Shown here piece after piece: positions 9,331 through 20,303 of a stretch of 64,000 nucleotides of DNA (position 1 is the first letter of the stretch; each line of letters opens with the position of its first letter). Source of the stretch: Nymphaea colorata (Eukaryota; Streptophyta; Magnoliopsida; Nymphaeales; Nymphaeaceae); the NCBI RefSeq assembly GCF_008831285.2, contig NC_045140.1, positions 10,724,505 through 10,788,504 on the forward strand, given 5' to 3'. Under the pieces are notes generated by a model, which saw only the letters and a program-made list of their open reading frames with translations, was not told the DNA's origin and did no database searches. The translations under genes were made by a program, and so were the position numbers.

Positions 9331-10791
9331 GCCGAGGAGGTACCACATGCACTGGCAGCTATGAAGATAGCCGACGGACACGATGACAAGTGGTTTCTGG
9401 ATACGGGGCTGTCCACGCATATAACGTCTAGTCAAGGTAATCTTACAAACTTTACCAAGTACCATGGTAGCAATCAAATTATGGTGGGAAATGGTGAAAA
9501 ATTAAATATTACTCATATTGGTGATACGGCCATTCAAAAGGGGGAAAGGCATCTTGCTCTTAACAATGTTCTTGTTGTGCCTCAAATTAAGAAGAATCTA
9601 GTTTCAGTCAGCCAGTTAGCATCAAAAGATCCATATATTTTTCAATTTTCTGCTGACGGTTTTTTTGTTAAGGACAAGAGGAACAATCAATTAACAATGT
9701 CAGGCGGTGGAACCAGAGATTTCTATGCATTCCAAGAAACCAAGGACCAGCAGCATACAGTCTTCTTCTCCAACAGATTTCGATCAGCCAATAAAGAGAC
9801 ATGGCATCAACGTTTGGGTCATCCTCATTATCAGATAGTTGATTTTCTTGTTAGGAAAAATAATATTGAGGTGAGTGGACCTCAATCAAGACTGTCAATT
9901 TGTTCTAGTTGTCAAGTTGCCAAGATGTGTCAACTTCCTTTTATTCCAATAGAGGATCATTCTCAAATTTTTCTTGAGCGAATTCATTGTGATTTATAGG
10001 GACCAGCCCCCATCATGTCTACGCAACAATTTCGATTCTATGCTATATTTGTTGATGAGGCTACACGATTTATTGGGTTATATCCTCTTCGGCACAAATC
10101 TGAACTTTGTCAAGTGTTTATGGATTTTCATAAATTAGTTGAATGACAGTTTGACACAAAGTTAAAATTTTCCCAAACCGATGAAAGTGGTGAATTCAAC
10201 CGTTGGGTATTAGATCATTATTTGAAACATAATGGCATTCAACACATCAAGGCATGCCCCAAAACGCCACCACAAAACGGTTTGGCTGAACGACGTCATT
10301 GGTCCATTGTTGAATTAGGCCTCACTATGCTATTTCATGCTCATATACCTATGAAATATTGGGTCGATGCTTTTCTAACTGCTGCATGGATGATTAATCA
10401 GTTGCCTACTCCCACTTTGCAAATGAAGTCACCATTTGAATGTGTCTTTGGAATGAAACTGGATTATGCATGTCTTCGCATCTTTGGAAGTTGATGCTTT
10501 TTGTATTTGAGAGATTATCCAAAGAATAAATTTGAACCAAGGTCACAACCATATGCATTTTTGAGGCATAGCTCTATTCATAAAGGCTACCAGTGTTTAT
10601 ATCCTCCTACTGGACGTGTATATATTTCATGGCATGTGGTATTTGATGAAGCTTACTTCCTGGTCATCAAACTGGCTACCATTTGTATTGTTCTCACTAT
10701 GGCCTTGACCAACCGTTGGGACATCAAACAGCTTGACATAAAAAATGTGTTTCTTCATGGTAACTTAGATCAAACTATTTTCGTTGAGTAG
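9280..10791 (+). pseudogene. copia element 2 protease and integrase, interrupted by point stops
   Basis: The protease active site reads WFLDTGLSTHITS (usual DTGAT/S). Then VGNGEKLNITHIGD, VLVVPQIKKNLVSV and the pre-integrase ETWHQRLGHPHYQI with its CSSCQVAKMCQLPF finger. The integrase core follows: first Asp in IHCDL (stop at 9997 just after), second Asp expected in QTDESGEF (Asp kept, Asn to Glu), third Glu in NGLAERRH. Further in-frame stops are at 10144 and 10492. After VVFDEAYF (about 10660) the sequence jumps directly into mid-RT. Confidence 0.88.
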
Positions 10792-11810
10792 CCACCGGGC
10801 TTCATTGACCCTTCTAAGCCAACACAAGTGTGTCAACTTCACTGGGCTCTGTACGATCTTTGCTAGGCTCCTCGCGCTTGGTACGATTGGTTTGGCTCAT
10901 TCCTGTTAACCAAGCGGTTCTATGCCAGTATCTCCGACTCTTCCCTGTTTGTTTATTGAGAAGCTCAAGGAACTCTTTTTCTCCTTCTTTATGTTGATGA
11001 TATGATACTCAGCAGGAGCAATAGTATTCTTATTCAGAAGTTTGTCAAAGAATTGAATATTGAATTCACTATGAAAGATCTCAGTATCTGCATCACTTTT
11101 TAGGCATGGAAGTTGTAAAAGGCAGATCTGAACTTTTCTTAAATCAATGGCGTTATGCTTTCGCTCTACTTTAATGTGTGAAATTGCTTGATTGTAAAAA
11201 TGCCATTACACCATTGGTTCAACATTATCATACTCCTCCTGATGACACACCCTTTGCTGATCCCACGTTATTTCAAAGTCTTGTTGGGGGGCAACAATAT
11301 TTGATGTTCACCAGGCCAGACATATCATTCAGTGTTAATTATGTCAGTCTGTACATGCAGACACCAACCAATAGTCACATTGAACATGTAAAACGTATAC
11401 TTTGTTACATTCATGGAATGATTTCCAATGGGTGTACGCTATCTCCTCAAAGTGATTTTAGGCTCCATGCCTTCTCTGATTCCGATTGGGTCGGCTGTCA
11501 CACTACTCGATGCTCTACTACTGGTTATTGTACATTCATCGGTACAAATTGCATCTCTTGGACCACAAAGAAGCAACCCACCGCAGCTCGATCTACGACT
11601 AAAGCAGAGTATCAATCTATGGCCTCTGCAGCAGCTGAACTTACATGGGTTACATATATTTTGAAAGATCTTGGCATATACTTGGCTTACGCTCAAATCC
11701 TATACTGTGATAATATGTCTGTTCTCCAGGTTTCTATTAAACCGGTTTTTCATTCCCGTATGAAACATGTCGAATTAGATTATCACTTTCTTTGAGAGAA
11801 GATTGCACTT
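10665..11810 (+). pseudogene. copia element 2 reverse transcriptase (N-terminally deleted) and RNase H
   Basis: RT begins abruptly at LATICIVLTMAL, followed by WDIKQLDIKNVFLHGNL, a stop at 10789, PPGFIDPSKP and an intact YVDD box at 10990-11001. After a frame change, 11178-11795 holds the RNase H region: TRPDISFSVNYVS, HAFSDSDWVG, ARSTTKAEYQSMASAAAEL and CDNMSVLQVSIKPVFHSR. The N-terminal fingers of RT are missing, so no active enzyme could be made. Confidence 0.88.
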
Positions 11811-11931
11811 GGTCAACTTACAACACAATTTTTACCTTTCTCTGAACAACTTGCTGACATTTTCACCATGGCCCTCTCAAGTCATCTTTTTTATTCTCTT
11901 CACCACAAACTGGGCCTGACTAGAGCCCAGC

Positions 11932-11947
11932 CCAGTTTCAGGGGGGA
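11932..11947 (+). other. polypurine tract of copia element 2
   Basis: CAGTTTCAGGGGGGA directly before the TG of the 3' LTR. A run of six G's marks the plus-strand primer. Confidence 0.7.
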
Positions 11948-12429
11948 TGAAACCGTAACAGGCGATAACAAAGGAAGGAACAACTCACCCACAATCAAGC
12001 TGAAGATTGCATCAGTTATAGGAAAAGATGATGCCCAAGGAAATACAGCTACAGTTACAGATAATGCCCAAACAAATCCAGCGACAGTTATGGATAAAGG
12101 CAATAATCAAGGAAGGAATCAATTTGACAATAAAGCAGAGGATGACTCGACCAGGCTGGAGATTGCGTTAGATGATGATCAAATTGCAGTTACAAAAGAG
12201 AAGCGTGGCAAAGGAAAATTACAAACTATTAATATTTGTACAGCTCACAAGAGCAGTTATGATAAGAATGTAATCTCTCCTAATATTAAGGAGAGACATG
12301 AGGTGTAATGCTATAAAAGCTGAAAGGAACCTCTCCACCAATAGAGTGGAAGAAACCCTCGTGGACGTAGGTGCTTCTCACCAAACCAGGTATGTTGGTC
12401 TCTCTCTCAATGACTTCCGTTTTCTCTCA
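11948..12429 (+). repeat. 3' LTR of copia element 2
   Basis: It starts TGAAACCGTAACAGG and ends TTTTCTCTCA (482 bp), with TG..CA termini intact. The TATA box is at 12312-12318. Over one 115-bp stretch about 8 bases differ from the 5' LTR. Only one copy of the 27-bp unit is present. Confidence 0.9.
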
Positions 12430-12739
12430 CACCTAACTATGAACAATTCGTGAAACTAGACATTATTGCGTTCGGTGCCTCCCGATGAGCGATCCATGTT
12501 TTACTTACCAACACCTTACACATTGTCGCATTATTCACTGTTGGTGCTTCGATTGGCCTTCTGGTTGGGCCTTTTACTATGCTGTCTAGGCCATTAAACC
12601 ACTAGGCAGTCATAAATCCAGGAGATATGCAGACCGGCTCATGCTTGTCTTCATGCCGTTGTATTCTTTGTCTTCCCTCGGTTCTATTGCTGCAAAACTT
12701 GTAAACCTTGTAAAGAAGCAATGGCTAAAGGCTTAACTG
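12430..12739 (+). pseudogene. ankyrin/PGG pseudogene, 3' part after element 2
   Basis: It begins with the second copy of the target duplication (12430-12601: NYEQFVKLDIIAFGA, then stops) and continues past it into C-terminal sequence. FYYAV and KPLGSHKSRRYADRLMLV align with FYYAIKATKPSGSDTSEIF and LKQLMW of the intact gene. It ends LVNLVKKQWLKA and a stop near 12739, replacing the usual fourth membrane segment with weaker homology. Confidence 0.7.
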
Positions 12740-14658
12740 ATGTGGATTGCGGCTCTCGCCTTCCTATTTAGAACTGTATGTATTTAATCAAAGGGTGCTA
12801 GTTATTGGAACAACTAGCAGAACCTATGGAGAATCACATGCTACTATCCATAGATGCATGCTTGTGGAAGCTGCCACCACTTTGTCCATGCATGTAAACT
12901 CTCTTTTGTTTTACTCCGAGTATAAATCACGAGTTAGATATTCCAGTTTTTGTTCCTCTACTTCGTATAGCAACATGCTGTTTGGCAACCTACCACCAAT
13001 GAGTTACCATTATCCACAGCCTCAATCACCATTTTAAAAACAAAATCAGAATGCAAATCTCAGTCATGAATAACATGTACCCACATGCTGAAAATGGCAT
13101 TTGAAACAGAAACTAAAGGTTCATTCTAATAAAATTCTACGTCTTGTATTGTCATCCTCCGAGTGAGTACCCACATGCTGAAGCTAGTTCTTGAAACATA
13201 AACAAAAGGTTCACTCTTAAAAAATTCTACGTTTAGTATCATCATCTCCCAGGTGAAGAGAAACTTGGAACTTAGATTACGGATTTACAGGGCTAATAGT
13301 CACTCTAGTTAGAATTTCAAATTTCAACAGAATGATGGACTAGAAATTTAAAATATACTCATTTATCAAAATGGATAGTACAACTGGTTCATTCTCTTGA
13401 GGTGAGAATTCATACATTCTTTCATTTTACATGTCATGCTAGACATAACAAAATAGAATTATGAAGTCTATTTCTTACTATTTATAGTAGAACTTTGGTT
13501 GCTGATTTTCCTGAATATGGTCTGGTGTGCTGTTCAAGGGTCCTAACTCATTGCTGAAAGCATAGCAAATAAATATCAAAGTACAAAAATGGTAAATCCA
13601 GTTGATTGACTACACAACGATGGTTAAAGAAGCACTTAAAATTGCAAATTTGAAGGAGGATTTATCAATCACAATTGGGTAGGGATAGTCTCTGTCTGTC
13701 TACTAAAGAAGGGGCAGATTTGAAAAAAGCCCATAATATATGAAAACCACAAAGGATGTGTTCACCAGAAAATGGCAGGCAAGATGATTTCAAGATGATT
13801 CAATCAACCACAGTTTCCATGGCCCTACAAAGAAACAAGTCATATTAAGCTAGTAAAATAGAGTAATTGAGATTCTGAAGGAAAAAACAACCAGAAAACA
13901 GGGCAGTATATATTAAGCACAACTCTAAAAGACAAATTACTATTTTATTTTTATTAAACAAAGTAGACTGCATTGCCAGCACTATTCGCAACTGTATTCT
14001 TTGCCATGTTTCTGCATACAAAATCATAGCGTAACAACTAGTTAGAAGACCTACTCTTCACATAATTTTTATAATTTTAATGCAGTCAATGCTAAGATTA
14101 GCCATCTCACAATACAAACAGAAGAAAATGAGGGAAAAAAAATAAAAAATTACAAATGAAAAACAGGGCTGCTATACATGAATCAAAAATAGAAAACATG
14201 AGTATCAAATCTAGGTAAGCCGTTCACCTTCCTTTGCTTACTGCCTTTATTCTAGGGAATCTTCCACTTCTTGGCCTTAGATATTTAAAAATTTGCAACT
14301 TCATAAAGCGTAAGCTGCAAGGAAATTGTATGTTTAGGCATAAGATAGTCCAACAGCAATGTCTAATACAAGAAATACTAAAATTAGAAGCACCATTTGG
14401 GAAATTCAACATTTCTTTGCAATTTCTTCAAAATATTGGGACAAAATTTTATAATTAAGAGGAAACTTTAAGCAAGAGATGCACACTGCAGCATTTATCA
14501 TCATTTAAGATATGGGAAGCATATTCATCTTTATTAAGCTTAAATTGGGATTTATACTTACCAAGCACAAAAAGTTGAGGAAATTCTATTGGTGAAATGT
14601 GCAAGGGCAATTCTTATAGCACCTATAAAAACGATACCAACTGGTGTATGTACATAGG
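12740..14658. other. intergenic, no gene seen
   Basis: AT-rich. Apart from the 90-bp tandem duplication at 13078-13257 I see no recognisable coding sequence. Short frames at 12747-13037 and 14234-14458 have no recognisable motifs. Confidence 0.5.
13078..13257. repeat. 90-bp tandem duplication
   Basis: TACCCACATGCTGAA starts both copies (13078 and 13168, period exactly 90). Shared blocks are ACATGCTGAA, CTTGAAACA/TTTGAAACA, AAAGGTTCA and AAAATTCTACGT. The copies differ at roughly one base in six, so it is old. Confidence 0.85.
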
Positions 14659-14892
14659 TGTTAACGGATGGTTGCCTATCTAGATAAGAATGCTATCTGC
14701 CTATCTAGATAAGAGTGTTATCTTCAGTTTTTAGAAACTGATTTTATTGTTGGAGAGGATATCAATACTTAGTATCTATCCTTACTTAACATGCTTTTTT
14801 GTACTATATATAAGCAAGAACACAAGATAACAAGGCAGGGTTCTCCCTTTTTTGCATTGTGTCTTTCATTCTTTCCCAATTTGTTTTTATCA
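14659..14892 (+). repeat. 5' LTR of copia element 3
   Basis: TGTTAACGGATGG to TTTTTATCA. It carries TATATATAA at 14805-14813. It contains a short internal duplication (CTATCTAGATAAGA twice, near 14677 and 14701). Compared with the 3' LTR it lacks a segment of about 15 bp and shows scattered substitutions. Confidence 0.92.
14805..14813 (+). promoter_or_regulatory. TATA box of element 3 LTR
   Basis: TATATATAA followed by GCAAG, about 80 bp before the LTR end. The counterpart in the 3' LTR is CTATAAATAAGC near 20461-20471. Assigned by position and motif. Confidence 0.5.
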
Positions 14893-14904
14893 TGGTATCA
14901 GAGC
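14893..14904 (+). other. primer-binding site of copia element 3
   Basis: TGGTATCAGAGC abuts the 5' LTR. It is followed by a T run and then the antisense cargo rather than the usual short leader. Confidence 0.9.
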
Positions 14905-14929
14905 TTTTTTTTTTTTGGAGAGGGAGCAC

Positions 14930-15280
14930 CGGACGTCCATTGTGATCGGTGTTCAACTTACCACCCGACGTCGAAGATCTGACACTGCCACTAACATTCT
15001 GTTCTTCCACTACATGGGCACCAGCCTTCTGTGCTAAAGAAACCTTTTCATCAGCAATTGTCATACAACGATTCTGCTCATCAAGGGCCCCATTTGGGAA
15101 TCTAATATGAGAAGTACCAAGTGTTATATTTCTTGACTCTACTCCTCGGCAGATTTCTTCTATTTCACTTTCAAGTCGCTGTTCATTCTTGCGTTGATGT
15201 GCTGCTTGCAAGTTTTTATCCAATTTTGCATCAAAGAGATTTACAATAAAGCTCGTGAGGTGAAGAATCAATATGCACCC
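14930..15280 (-). pseudogene. captured gene fragment in element 3 leader, unidentified
   Basis: The minus strand is open for about 110 residues, hydrophilic and partly coiled-coil-like (KNEQRLESEIEEICRG, then SHIRFPNGALDEQ, DEKVSLAQKAGAHVVEEQNV). It shows no retrotransposon motif and reads opposite to the element. It joins the P450-like fragment through a stop near 15270. I do not recognise the source gene. It may come from a different gene than the P450 part. Confidence 0.45.
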
Positions 15281-15299
15281 AAAAAATCAAAAAGTCGTT

Positions 15300-15819
15300 G
15301 ATGAATGCCATTTCCCTCTGCACTTTTTGGCTTTTCGAATCGCTTAGCGCCCGGCGATTGCTGAGGAGAGTGGAGAGGATCCACTCTAAGCACGTCAATA
15401 AAATCTTTTTCCACTTCCATGCTGCCTGACTCTCTCTGCTGCTTGTGCTCTGACAGCCACGCCGAGGTAATTTGGTCCATCTTCTTGTGAACCCTCTTCA
15501 TGGCTTTGAGGTGAACATCCACATCCAGCCACTCCAGCCATGGCATCGTGTCAGTGATACGTCGTGCACTGCTATTGCTGGACGATGGGGATGCTAAGGA
15601 AGTTGGCATGGTGGAATTCTCTCTAGTGCGCGAACTGTTCTTTCCATTGGGCAGCATCTCTGACCCGTGAATTATGAGTCCTTCACTTCTTCTTTTGTTC
15701 ATCAGTTGGCAAGACCTGTGCGCTTCCTGAAAAAGGCTCTTCTGCAAGTTCCCAAAGGTCTTCTGGGAACTCTCCATTGTACTATTTGAAGAAGAAGTTC
15801 GGGCACTCTGATGCTTCAA
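15300..15819 (-). pseudogene. captured gene fragment with cytochrome P450 (CYP82-like) segment
   Basis: Minus-strand frame. At 15388-15558 it reads MPWLEWLDVDVHLKAMKRVH, then MDQITSAWLSEHKQQR and MEVEKDFIDVL. This matches the middle of CYP82-type P450s, where a PFLxWLD..G..KAMK block is followed by WLxEH and DFxDVxLS. Only about 55 residues are P450-like. The flanking Ser/Asn-rich sequence (N-terminal side) and SPQQSPGAKRFEKPKSAEG (C-terminal side) are not. No haem-binding Cys or I-helix is present, so it is a fragment only. Confidence 0.6.
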
Positions 15820-16135
15820 TTGGATTCTTGGTCTCTAGTCCTTCCCAGAAATTTCACAATCAGCGGCATCATTTTGAGGTCACGATGGGATGCAATCTAG
15901 TGGGCCACATGCGTGAAGGCGTGCGGTATGATGACAGCAAGCGATAGCAGTAGCTGCGGCAGAGAAGCTCGATTACCTGCCAAAGAATAAGTAAGCTACC
16001 CCCCTTCGAAGTCGACGACAACGACCTCTCCAGGTGCTTGTCTAGTAGATGGTTGATATGTTTCTGGTCGAGTGGGTCACCTAGAGTGAGCCACGCACTC
16101 TCTTCTCTATTCCTTACAGTGGTCTAAGCACAGCC

Positions 16136-16790
16136 ATGGCGGCATCAAGCAACCCACATGGAGCGTCTGAATCCTTTTCTCAAGAAGGTGATAATCCATG
16201 TTATTTACACCACTCTGACAATCCGAGTATGTCTCTCATTTCTCAACAATTGACTATAGATAATTATGGAGTTTGGAAACGTGCCATGATAATGGCTTTA
16301 TCAGCAAAAAACAAGTTGGGTTTGGTAGATGGTTCCATTAAAAAACCTAATGCACCACCGTCTCTAGTTATCTCTTGGCAAAGATGCAATAATATGGTTT
16401 TATTGTAGCTTCTTAACTCTCTTCACAAATCATTGTCGACTACTGTGGTAGATGCTAACAATGCAGCCAATGTAAGGGAAGACCTAAAAAGTAGGTTTTC
16501 TCAATCCAGTGCCCCACAACTTTATCAAATCCAGCAACAAACCATCAATTGCAAGCAGGGTCAATCTTCTATTGGTACATATTTTACACAGATTAAGGCT
16601 TTATGGGATGAGTATGATGCTTACGTTACATTGTCATCTTGCAAGTATGGGTGATGAGAAAGGTTATTGGCATTCAACAACATGGTCGATTGACTCAGTT
16701 TTTAACTGGTTTGAATGAAAGTTACACAGCTATTCGCAGCCAAATCCTTCTCATGGAAGCTACCGTCAATTTCTAAAGCTCATTCATTAT
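16136..16790 (+). pseudogene. copia element 3 gag, broken
   Basis: It starts at ATG 16136 (MAASSNPHGASESFSQEGDN). The copia gag_3/UBN2 pattern is visible: SQQLTIDNYGVWKRAMIMAL, KNKLGLVDGSIKKP, SWQRCN, DLKSRFSQSSAPQLYQIQQ, IGTYFTQIKALWDEYD. The first half and the 16433-16654 part are in the same frame, separated by a point stop at 16406. A frameshift follows near 16650. Confidence 0.88.
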
Positions 16791-16945
16791 TAATCTAAGA
16801 AGAAAGCCAATGTGAACTTCATATACCTATTCAATCAAAAAGCATATCTACTGCTGTAAAAGGGCAAGAACCAAATCAAGCGAACGTGAACAGGGTTAGG
16901 GGAAGGATGAGGCCCAAATGTGAACAATTGTGGGCCCTGGTCATG

Positions 16946-17085
16946 TCAAAACCCGCTGCTATCATTTGATCGGTTTTCCAAGGAGAGGATCTTCTAATGT
17001 GCCATGTCAACAACCTCAAAACCTGCTGCTATCATCTGATCGGTTTTCCAAGGGGAGGATCTTCTAATGTGCCACGTCAACAGCC
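16946..17085 (+). repeat. 70-bp tandem duplication across the gag knuckle region
   Basis: Two copies (16946-17015 and 17016-17085) start TCAAAACC and share CTGCTATCAT.TGATCGG and GGATCTTCTAATGTGCCA. Six or fewer substitutions separate them. The sequence encodes the CYHLIGFPRGGSSN stretch that follows the copia zinc knuckle. At 70 bp it shifts the frame. Confidence 0.9.
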
Positions 17086-17111
17086 TCAAGCGAATCCTGT
17101 CTTGACAGATA

Positions 17112-18301
17112 ATGCATTGGTCTTACGGTAAGTCAACCTTGCAGGTACTCTTACCAAATGACACCAACCACAAGCCCCAAGGGTCCCAAAACCTGCCTAC
17201 AAACTTCACACCTGATCTTTATTGTGAATTCATCGAGTTTATGAACAGTCAAAATCCTAAAGTCAACCTTGCAGGTACTCTCCCATTCCCTCTTGTTTGT
17301 TCCATCCCTTCTCAAATGTGGATCCTTGATATGGTGGCTGCTCACCATATTGTTAATTCCTTGACAACCCTTTTCAATCCTAGTCCTGCCACATCTAATC
17401 CTATCAAGCTCTCAGATGGTATCAGTTCGCCTGTCAGTCATGTTGGTCAGATTCGCCTCAGCCCATATCTTACATTATCTCATGTTCTTTGTGTGCCATC
17501 ATTTTTCCTTTAATTTTATATCTATTTCAAGACTCATTACAGAAAATAATTGTCATATTATTTTCGATGATCAATCTTGTTTCATTCGGGACTGTTGCTC
17601 GAGGAAGATGATTGGGAAGGGTAAACTGAAGCATGGATTATACATCCAATGAGTCCCATCTATGGTACGTTTGACATGGCCATCCATCCAATTTACGATT
17701 AAAAACTCTTTTTAGTTCTCTTCATTTTTCCAATATTGATGAACATTGTTCTATATGTCATCTTGCTAAACAGACTCGATTACCCTTTTCTAATAGTCCT
17801 ATATCCACTACTCATGCCTTTCAATTGATTCATTGTGATATTTGGGGAGGTTATAAAACAGCTTCTCTATCAGGTGCACATTATTTCCTTACTATTTTCG
17901 ATGATTTCTCTCGATGTACTTGGGTACATCTCATGCGTTATAAATCTGAAATGTGTCTTCTTATTCAAGGTTTTGTCAATATGGTAGAAAATCAATTTCA
18001 AACTACCATTAAAAAAATTCGAAGTGACAATGGAACTGAATTTTTTTTAAATGACATGAATTTTTTCTTACATTCAAAAGGCATAGAAAGACAACATTCT
18101 GGCATTGCGACACCCCAACAAAATGGTGTCGTCGAAGGTAAACATAAAGATCTTCTCAACATCACCTGTGCCCTACGTTTTCAAGCCAAATTACCATTAT
18201 GTTTTTGGGGTGAGTGCATCCTTACCGTTGTGTATTTACTCAATAGACTTCCTACTCATTCCCTACACTGCAAAACTCCTTACAAAATTTTCCATGGGTA
18301 A
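17112..18301 (+). pseudogene. copia element 3 protease and integrase, broken
   Basis: The protease-site region reads MWILDMVAAHHIV, where DSGA is expected, so the catalytic motif is lost. Then SHVGQIRLSPYLTLSHVLCVP. In the pre-integrase part, CSICHLAKQTRLPF is near 17755-17800. The integrase core is the best-kept part (17825-18301): Asp in HCDIWGGYK, Asp in RSDNGTEF, Glu in GVVEGKHK, then FWGECILTVVYLLNRLPT. Several frame changes divide it from its neighbours. Confidence 0.88.
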
Positions 18302-18329
18302 GCTCCAAGATATGAACACATTCGAAGTT

Positions 18330-19620
18330 TTGGTTGTCTTTGCTACAACTACAATATTTAGAAAACTCATAAGTTTGATGTTAGGGAAGGGCGTTGCATT
18401 TTCATTGGCTATCCTTTTGGCCAAAGTGCTTACAAAGTCTATGATCTTGACATTCATGAGATTTTTACTAGTTGTGATGCCAAATTTATTGAAAATGAGT
18501 TTCCTTTTCGCAACATCTCTACCACCGATGGTCAAATTGTCTTACCCCTATTATCACAAGAATCATTTGAGTATGAGTACCCTGCCATCCAAGAGGACTC
18601 ACTGCTCACCTCTTCTTCACCTGATACCCACCTACCACAACCCAATGAACCAGCACTACCCAGCCCTATCATTTCACCATCCACAACTACTGACCATACA
18701 CCTCCTCTAAGATGTTCTACCAGGCACCACATGACTCCCTCTCACCTCAAAGATTACCACTGCTTCTTGTCAACTCAATCCACATCATCCAACTCGTCAA
18801 CGACTTCCAATAGAACAAGGTATCCAGTACATCACTTCTTTCATCTTGATAACTTTTCCCCTCATTATCAAGCTTTCATTGCCTCTGTACTTAGCCACCA
18901 CGAACCTACCACCTTTCATGATGCCATGCAACATCTAGAATGGAAAGACGCTATGGATACTGAAATATGGGCACTCAAGGAAAACTCTACTTGGGAAATT
19001 GTCTCTCTCCCATCTGGAAAACGAACTATTGGCTGTAGTTGGGTTTATAAAATTAAATATCATGTTGACGTCTCAATAAAAAGATATAAAGTGCATCTCG
19101 TTGCCAAGGGTTATACTCAAAATGAAGGTGTAGGCTATACAGAGACTTTTTCTCATGTCGGCAAGATCACTACTATTTAGTGTCTCTTGTCCATTGCTGC
19201 TATCAATGGTTGGCATATCTTGCAGATGGATGTCAACAATGCCTTTTTACATAGGGATTTAGACGAAGAAGTTTACAAGATGCTCCCGCTTGGTTTTAGC
19301 CGATAAGGGGAGAGCAATATGGTATGTCAGCTAAAGAAATCTTTATATGGGTTGAAGTAATCGTCAGGAATTGGTTTTTTAAACTCACAGAGGCCCTTAA
19401 AGATATCGGCTTTTCTAAATCAAAGGCTGATTATTCTCTATTCTCAAGAGCCAACAAAAATGAGCATTTATTCATAATTGTATATGTTGATCATATCATT
19501 ATTGCAAGAGACAACAAACAAGCAATTGGCGAGAATTGAAAACTACTATCAATGCCAAATTTCGTTTAAAGGACCTAGGCGAATTAAAGTATTTATTGGG
19601 TATTGAAGTGGCCAGATAAA
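18330..19620 (+). pseudogene. copia element 3 reverse transcriptase, broken
   Basis: A Ser/Thr/Pro-rich linker (about 18560-18850) leads to RT at about 18890. EWKDAMDTEIWALKENSTWE and LPSGKRTIGCSWVYKIKYH are followed by YKVHLVAKGYTQNEGVGYTE, a stop at 19178, [19 protein letters not shown] and then a stop. The catalytic box at 19483-19494 reads YVDH instead of YVDD, so a catalytic Asp is lost. Confidence 0.88.
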
Positions 19621-19784
19621 AAAAGGGAATCTTTCTATCCCAAAACAAATATGCGATTCAAAGAATCTGGTTACAGTGGTGCGAAGCCTATTGGTACACC
19701 TATGGAGCAGCATTTAAAATTAGATAATGAAAAAGAAAACTCATCGGATGGCTTGTCTATCTCACTATTACTCGACCAGACATT

Positions 19785-20235
19785 TTGCATAGTGTCCACA
19801 TTCTAAGTCAATTTATGGCTCAGCCAAGAACCGGTCTCTTGGAGACGGCTTTCTGTATTCTTTGCTATGTAAAATCTACACCAAGTTATGGAATTCTTTT
19901 ATCTTCCCAAAGTGATCTCAACATCAAAGGTTTTTGTGACTCAGATTGGACATCATGCCTTTGTGTTTTCATTAGAGATAGCCCACTTTCATGGAAAGTA
20001 AAAAAACAAACAACTGTTTCAAAGTCTTTGGCAGAAGCAGAATATAGAGCAATGGCTGCAGCTTCTGGTGAAATGACATGGATAAAATACATTCTTCATG
20101 ATCTTGGCATTAAACAAGGCACATTTAGATTGATTGACATGTTGTTCAGGCGAAGATTTAAGCAGGAGAGATTTGCACCGAGTACATCGATTCAAAAGAT
20201 CAAATTGCCGATATCTTCACTAAAGCATTAGGAAA
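19785..20235 (+). pseudogene. copia element 3 RNase H, broken
   Basis: SVHILSQFMAQP, then IKGFCDSDWTSC, WKVKKQTTVSKSLAEAEYRA and MTWIKYILHDLGI are the copia RNase H signatures. The tail after 20130 is frameshifted (the IADIFTKALG-like end is in another frame just before the polypurine tract). Confidence 0.88.
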
Positions 20236-20290
20236 AGATCCATTCTATAAATTAAGATGCAAGTTGGGCCTGATAGATCCAGGAGCTCCA

Positions 20291-20303
20291 ACTTGAGGGG
20301 GAG
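20291..20303 (+). other. polypurine tract of copia element 3
   Basis: ACTTGAGGGGGAG immediately before the TG of the 3' LTR. It is the canonical plant copia sequence, unmutated. Confidence 0.9.

Larger units (their letters stand above)
7536..12429 (+). mobile_element. Ty1/copia LTR retrotransposon, element 2
   Basis: LTRs (about 7536-8084 and 11948-12429), an intact PBS (8085-8096), gag, protease, integrase, RT and RNase H remnants, and a polypurine tract (11932-11947), all in the plus direction. The pol frame from 9280 is open except for point stops (9997, 10144, 10492, 10789), so much of the decay is by substitution. About 250 codons between integrase and RT are deleted near 10660. It sits inside the ankyrin/PGG pseudogene, and about 170 bp of target flanks it on both sides. 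Confidence 0.9.
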
